From contig JAHDWA010000047.1 in the NCBI GenBank assembly GCA_023382535.1, positions 19,437-83,436 of the forward strand: DNA of 64,000 nucleotides, given 5' to 3'. The notes below the pieces were generated by a model. The model ran no database searches. It was given only the letters and a program-made list of their open reading frames with translations, and had not been told where the DNA came from. This DNA is from Anaerolineae bacterium. GTDB taxonomy: Bacteria > Chloroflexota > Anaerolineae > 4572-78 > J111. A program made the position numbers and the translations under genes. Below are positions 59,528 through 64,000 of the stretch, piece after piece (position 1 is the stretch's first letter; the number at the start of each line of letters is the position of its first letter).

Positions 59528-61762
59528 TCACCAGCGATTTCTAACCTTCCCCAACCCCCGCAGTACCCGCTCCGGCGTTAAGGGGAACTCGTCGAACCAA
59601 ATCCCGATGGCGTCGAATACAGCGGAGGCGACGACGGCGGCGTAGGGTAGATAAGGCATTTCGGCCATGCCCCGAACCCCGTAAGGTCCATTCGGGTGGG
59701 GGTCTTCGATAATGATCGAGTCGACGCGCTTGGGGATGTCATAGACGCCGGGAATAAGATAGGTGCTGAGGTGAGGAGTCAACACATGCCCCTTGTCCAT
59801 GCGGAAATCCTCTAAAATGGTGTAACCGTGCGCCTGGACAATGGCGCCCTCGATCTGGCCGATAATTTGGTCCGGGTTGATAGCCTTGCCCACGTCATCG
59901 GCGCAAACCACCCGGTTGACGGTAATAAAGCCGGTTTCGGTGTCAACCGTCACTTCGGCCATTTGGGCAACATAGCCGTAGGCAAAGTTGGGCACGCAGT
60001 AGCCGGTATCGGGGTCAAAGTTGGTTGTTTTGGGGGCCAGCCAGGTTGCTTCGGCAACGGCCGGGCGCTCTTCGGATTGCCACTTGCGCCGGGCAAAGTC
60101 GGCGGCCTCTTTAACGGCGTTGCCGGCCATAAAGGTCAACCGGGACGCGCTGGCGCTGCCGGAGCTTTGGGTGAAAGCGGTATCCGATACTTCAAGTTTA
60201 ACTTTATCTAACTCTATCCCCAGGGTTTCGGCGGCGATTTGAGCCATCGCCGTATGGTGGCCCTGGCCCACATCGGCCCCGGCTATACGGACGACGGCCT
60301 CTTCGATGTCGCCCGCGCCCCGTAATTCCACCTCGGCCCAGCTATTCTCCTGGTAGCCAAAACTAAAACCAATATTTTTGAAACCGGCGGCAAAGCCTTT
60401 GCCGGTGACCAGCCGGGGTAGAGGCTCCGGGTAATCGGGGTCGTTTTCGCCGCGCGGGCCGATGCGGCTGGTCCAGTTAGATTTCCAGGCCGTCTCACGG
60501 ATAACCTTGGCCATGCTGACCCCGCCGGGGATCGTCGTGCCGACAGAGGTCAGCTTGTCTTCATCCAAAATGTTCTTCAGCCGCAGCTCGACCGGGTCTT
60601 TGCCCAGTTTCTCGGCCAATTTGTTCATCTGCATTTCGGCGGCATAGTGGCCCTGCGGCCCGCCAAAGCCGCGAAATGCTCCGCTGACAAGGTTATTTGT
60701 ATAAACAGCGTAGGCGTCCAGCTTAACATGGGGAAATTCGTAGGGGCCGGTGGAACACATCACCGCGTTGCCCAGCACCTTATTGCTGGTATACATGTAG
60801 CCGCCCGCATCGGAAATGATCTCGATTTCAGCCGCTACCAGCGTGCCATCTCTTTTAGCGCCCCACTTGGATTTGATAATCATCGGGTGGCGCTTGCAGT
60901 GCCCAATCATCGACTCCTCGCGGCTCCAGATAATCTTCATAGGGCGGCGGTTGCCGTGCCGCTGGTACATGCGTAAAACAGCCAGGGCCAGAATAATTTG
61001 CACGCTCATATCCTCACGTCCGCCGAAGGCTCCCCCAATCGCGTCGTACACCACCCGAATTTTATCGGGCGGCAAATCCAGAGCGTGGGCAATTTGCTGC
61101 TGGTCTTCCCAGGTCCACTGGCCGGCGCAGTGGACGGTAATCCGGCCCTCGTCGTCCATGTAGGCCGTCCCGGCTTCCGGCTGGAGATAAGCATGCTCCT
61201 GGAAGGGGGTCCGGTAGACTCCCTCAATAATCACCTGGCACTGATCCCAGGCCGTATCGGGATCGCCCTTGCGAATCCGTTTATAATCGGCGATGTTATT
61301 GAGCACGCCGGGGTGTAACTGAGGGGCCTGGCCTGACATAGCCCAGATGGGGTCATACACAACCGGCAGGTCTTCATACTCCACCTGAATCAATTCCCGA
61401 GCCTGGGCTGCAATCTTTTCATTTTCGGCAATTACCACTGCCACATTGTCGCCCACAAAGCGAACAATATCGCCGCCTTTTTTGTTCGACTCCGGCCCGC
61501 ATAACACCGGCTGGTCCGGGATTTGCAGACCATACTGGTTAACCGGGACATCTTTGGCGGTGAGCACGCCCATCACACCGGGCAAAGCTTCGGCCTCGCT
61601 GGTATCAATGCTGATGACGCGGGCATGCGGCCGCCGGGCAAAGAGAACTTTGAGCCACAATTCGTTTTCGTGGCTGCGGTCACCAGGGTAGAGAGTCTGC
61701 CCTGTCACTTTCCCCAGCGCATCAAGCCGTTTAATAGATTTGCCAATGGTGTTGTTAGACAT
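59528..61762 (-). CDS. Xanthine-dehydrogenase-family molybdopterin subunit
   Basis: 744 residues, the usual length of stand-alone XdhA/CoxL-type large subunits. Family elements in order: RLDALGKVTGQTLYPGD, VRFVGDNVAVVIAEN, EHAYLQPEAGTAY, GGAFGGREDMS, SGAFRGFGGPQGHYA, GADVGQGHHTAMAQIA, QSSGSASASR, and GVRGMAEMPYLPYA with the probable catalytic Glu. It hydroxylates a heterocycle or aldehyde using the Mo-cytosine dinucleotide cofactor. The fused FAD/2Fe-2S subunit lies 75 bases upstream and adenine deaminase beyond it, so a purine such as hypoxanthine/xanthine is the likely substrate. Confidence 0.9.
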   Translation of the reverse strand: MSNNTIGKSIKRLDALGKVTGQTLYPGDRSHENELWLKVLFARRPHARVISIDTSEAEALPGVMGVLTAKDVPVNQYGLQIPDQPVLCGPESNKKGGDIVRFVGDNVAVVIAENEKIAAQARELIQVEYEDLPVVYDPIWAMSGQAPQLHPGVLNNIADYKRIRKGDPDTAWDQCQVIIEGVYRTPFQEHAYLQPEAGTAYMDDEGRITVHCAGQWTWEDQQQIAHALDLPPDKIRVVYDAIGGAFGGREDMSVQIILALAVLRMYQRHGNRRPMKIIWSREESMIGHCKRHPMIIKSKWGAKRDGTLVAAEIEIISDAGGYMYTSNKVLGNAVMCSTGPYEFPHVKLDAYAVYTNNLVSGAFRGFGGPQGHYAAEMQMNKLAEKLGKDPVELRLKNILDEDKLTSVGTTIPGGVSMAKVIRETAWKSNWTSRIGPRGENDPDYPEPLPRLVTGKGFAAGFKNIGFSFGYQENSWAEVELRGAGDIEEAVVRIAGADVGQGHHTAMAQIAAETLGIELDKVKLEVSDTAFTQSSGSASASRLTFMAGNAVKEAADFARRKWQSEERPAVAEATWLAPKTTNFDPDTGYCVPNFAYGYVAQMAEVTVDTETGFITVNRVVCADDVGKAINPDQIIGQIEGAIVQAHGYTILEDFRMDKGHVLTPHLSTYLIPGVYDIPKRVDSIIIEDPHPNGPYGVRGMAEMPYLPYAAVVASAVFDAIGIWFDEFPLTPERVLRGLGKVRNRW

Positions 61763-61837
61763 AGGTCTGCCTCTGGCGACCGCTGACCCCCACCCAACCC
61801 TCCCCTATTAGGGGGAGGGCAGGGAGGGGGTCGGCGG

Positions 61838-63259
61838 TCATTTTATTTCGTATGCCTTCTCTAAAGCCTGTAAAATTTTGTAGTATCCCGTACAGCGGCA
61901 CAGGTTGCCAGTAATGGCCTGCCTGATTTCGTCGCGGGTGGGCCGCTGGCGTTCCTCCATAAGGGAGGCGCCGCTCATCAAAAAGCCGGGGGTGCAGTAA
62001 CCACACTGCACTGCTCCCTCATTGACAAAAGCTTGCTGAACCGGGTGCAGCTTGTCGCCTTCACTTAGCCCTTCGAGGGTAACGATCTGGCTGTTGTGGG
62101 CACGAGGGGCAGGGACCAGACAGCTCATCACGGCAATTCCGTCCAACAAGACCGTGCAAGCGCCGCATTCGCCCTCAGCGCAGCCTTCCTTAGTGCCGAT
62201 CAAACCGGCGTCCTCACGGAGCATACGTAACAGGGTTTTGTCATTGGCCCCGTGAATAAAGCGGGCCTCCCCGTTAATCGTTGTGGCAATAGGTTCGTCG
62301 GCGGCTTCGGTGTGGACAATTGCTTCCTCATCGCCGGTCGGGGGAAAATGACCGTTACTATTGCCCCAGAGCATGATCGGTTTGGGTGGTAGGGTATCAG
62401 ACTCCGTGCCCTCGGCTAACATTTCCAGGGCATGGCGGGTCAGCGTTTCGCTCATGTAGCGCCGGTATTCGGCCGACCCCCGTATATCACTGATTGGGCT
62501 GATTGTTTGCGCGGCCAGCGCCCCCGCCCGCGCCATAACATCGCGGGTCAGCACCTTGCCGGTCAGAAAACGCTCGGCGTCGGTGGCCCGGACGATGGTC
62601 GGCGCAACGCTGCCCAGGGTGATGCGAGCCTGGGTCACCGTATCGGCAAACATACTCAAGACAACCGCCACATTGACGATGGAGATCGCCTGCGCCCGGC
62701 GCAGCCCTAATTTGACAAAGGTGCCGATTTGATGGGAAGCCAGGGCCGGAAAGGCGATATCTACCAGCATCTCATCCGGTTCGAGTACGGTTTTGCGAAC
62801 CCCCAGGAAAAACTCTTTGAGGGGCACGGTGCGGCTGCCGTTGATACTTTGCAGCGTAACCGAGGCGTCCAGGGCCATGAGCGGAGTAATCGTATCGTTG
62901 GCCGGGGAAGCCGTGATCAGATTTCCGGCAACCGTGCCGCGATTGCGAATCTGCGGCGCGCCGACTTCCCAGCAGGCCTTGGCCAGGGGAAAGGCTCGAT
63001 TGCAGCACAACGTTGAGCCGACCACCTGGTTGTGAGTAACCAGCGGCCCCAGGTGAATCCGTTGCTGCTCGTCCTGGGTAATTGTATCCAGGTCGGGCAG
63101 ACGGGAAATATCAATAATAACTTTGGGCGAGCGCACAGCGCGCTCAATCTCAATCAGGAGATCCGTCCCTCCGGCAATCAGTCGCGCCTCGCTGCGGTGG
63201 TCGGACAGGAGTTGCAGGGCTTCGTTGAGGGAGCGGGGAGTATGGTACATTTGCCACAT
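61838..63259 (-). CDS. Xanthine-dehydrogenase-family FAD subunit fused to 2Fe-2S subunit
   Basis: 473 residues. The N-terminal FAD domain has IAGGTDLLIEIERAV and GAPQIRNRGTVAGNLITASP. After a linker at about 285-315 the 2Fe-2S part follows: GCAEGECGACTVLLDG with VMSC (plant-type cluster) and VQCGYCTPGFLMS with NLCRCTGYY (second cluster). In many organisms these are separate XdhB and XdhC/CoxS chains, or fused with the Fe-S part first; here the FAD part comes first. It would carry electrons from the molybdenum subunit encoded downstream. Confidence 0.9.
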   Translation of the reverse strand: MWQMYHTPRSLNEALQLLSDHRSEARLIAGGTDLLIEIERAVRSPKVIIDISRLPDLDTITQDEQQRIHLGPLVTHNQVVGSTLCCNRAFPLAKACWEVGAPQIRNRGTVAGNLITASPANDTITPLMALDASVTLQSINGSRTVPLKEFFLGVRKTVLEPDEMLVDIAFPALASHQIGTFVKLGLRRAQAISIVNVAVVLSMFADTVTQARITLGSVAPTIVRATDAERFLTGKVLTRDVMARAGALAAQTISPISDIRGSAEYRRYMSETLTRHALEMLAEGTESDTLPPKPIMLWGNSNGHFPPTGDEEAIVHTEAADEPIATTINGEARFIHGANDKTLLRMLREDAGLIGTKEGCAEGECGACTVLLDGIAVMSCLVPAPRAHNSQIVTLEGLSEGDKLHPVQQAFVNEGAVQCGYCTPGFLMSGASLMEERQRPTRDEIRQAITGNLCRCTGYYKILQALEKAYEIK

Positions 63260-63338
63260 GGCATCATCCTACATCTGCGTAAGGTTAAGTTGATCTTAAT
63301 AATACTTTAAAGGCCCGTTTCTTTCAAAAAGCAACAGG

Positions 63339-64000
63339 CTAAACAAACAGTGACACCAACTGGAATTTATCCACATCCACCAGGCCATGGTCAGTCAGTT
63401 TGAGTGAAGGGATGACCGGCAGGGCCAAAAAACTCATGGCCATAAAAGGATCATGCAGCGGTGAACCCAACTGATGTGCCGCCCGGAGCATATCGTCCAT
63501 CTGCTCTCTGATTCGCTCGATGGGCTGGTCGCTCATCAGGCCGGCGATGGGCAAAGGGAGTTGGGCCAGGACGGTATCGCCGTCGGCGGCAGCCATCCCG
63601 CCCTGCGATTCGGCCAGCGCGTGGGCGGCGGTCAACATGCTTTGCTTGTCTACGCCGATGACCACCAGGTTATGATGATCGTGAGCAACGGTGCTGGCAA
63701 TAGCCCCGCGCTGCAAGCCCAGGCCGCGCACCAACCCCTGGCCCACGTTGCCGGTAGCCATGTGCCGCTCGATCACGGCCATTTTCAAAATGTCGCGTTG
63801 GGTATCGGCAACCACCTGGCCGTCGGCCTGGGGCGTCGCCTCAATCAGATGCTGGGTAATCAACTGGTTGGGAATGGTCCCGATGACGCGTACCTGGCCC
63901 CCATCCACCGGCAGGTCCAGGTCCACCTTGCTCCAATCTACGTTCATGGAACTGCGCAGCGCCATGCGCCGGGCCGGACGTTCCCAGGGAAGCATAACCC
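63339..64000 (-). CDS. Adenine deaminase, C-terminal part (5' end outside window)
   Basis: The frame is open at the right edge, so about 220 C-terminal residues are visible. VIERHMATGNVGQGLVRGLG, LQRGAIASTVAHDHHNLVVI, and PVIPSLKLTDHGLVDVDKFQ are the conserved C-terminal motifs of microbial adenine deaminase (AdeC), a Mn/Fe enzyme converting adenine to hypoxanthine. Hypoxanthine would then be oxidised by the dehydrogenase encoded next to it. The 79-base gap to the FAD subunit gene is compatible with one operon. Confidence 0.88.
   Translation of the reverse strand, partial: VMLPWERPARRMALRSSMNVDWSKVDLDLPVDGGQVRVIGTIPNQLITQHLIEATPQADGQVVADTQRDILKMAVIERHMATGNVGQGLVRGLGLQRGAIASTVAHDHHNLVVIGVDKQSMLTAAHALAESQGGMAAADGDTVLAQLPLPIAGLMSDQPIERIREQMDDMLRAAHQLGSPLHDPFMAMSFLALPVIPSLKLTDHGLVDVDKFQLVSLFV

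Noticed and set aside
61763..61837. Terminator or attenuator between the two xanthine-dehydrogenase-family genes
   Set aside because: The short C/G-rich inverted repeat (CTCCCCTATTAGGGGGAG) has no T-run, and the genes must be co-expressed; left as a simple intergenic repeat.

Overview
The window reads as one contig of an uncultured, moderately GC-rich bacterium, most likely a Chloroflexota (Anaerolineae-type) genome. The basis is inference from content: Pro/Thr-rich lipoproteins, a Trx-VKOR fusion, CooT-like and CODH-type Fe-S proteins, a bacterial XPB helicase operon with SWIM partners, a fused FAD/2Fe-2S xanthine-dehydrogenase-family subunit, and dense short-spaced operons. No rRNA or other phylogenetic marker is present to prove it. 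TAG, TGA and TAA are all used as normal stops.

Layout. 1-9.2 kb: the end of a glycoside hydrolase, then a thiol-disulfide module (glutaredoxin-like, ArsR, membrane thioredoxin, CcdA, Trx-VKOR) that runs into a metal/Fe-S module (two CODH-type Fe-S proteins, CooT-like Ni protein, ArsR, hydantoinase/oxoprolinase, truncated DUF1116). 9.4-20.1 kb: mixed housekeeping (GT2, RF3, M20 amidohydrolase, methyltransferase, MBL-STAS fusion, two lipoproteins), several gene remnants, and a radical SAM gene split by an in-frame TAG. 20.1-25.8 kb: a metal-resistance patch with a MerR operon whose 19-bp-spacer promoter is visible, an ArsR gene with two matching operators, an EamA exporter, a PQ-loop protein and an ArsO-like flavoprotein with a duplicated Cys-rich tail. 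25.9-37.3 kb: a respiratory locus in which a PhnD-type lipoprotein, histidine kinase and NarL-type regulator precede a Fe-S/NrfD/molybdopterin complex resembling tetrathionate reductase, followed by cytochrome c, FmdE, CMD and a polyferredoxin.

37.3-59.4 kb is the accessory island. An IS with 17-bp perfect inverted repeats sits at its left edge. Inside are (i) an XPB helicase operon with three large partners that all appear to carry an XPB-type helicase-associated domain; (ii) SWIM and Zn-ribbon proteins; (iii) a collapsed second copy of the same operon reduced to its two ends; (iv) a MazEF-type toxin-antitoxin pair plus an unknown gene inserted into the duplicated upstream region; (v) a TOTE-type primase-helicase with three unknown partner genes. 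The island ends at a tRNA-Leu(GAG) gene whose 3' tip and terminator flank recur about 9.3 kb away and, more diverged, about 19.6 kb away. I read this as tandem accretion of a defence-like module at a tRNA gene. This is the most interesting part of the window.

59.5-64 kb: a xanthine-dehydrogenase-family hydroxylase pair and the C-terminal part of adenine deaminase, a purine-catabolism set on the minus strand.
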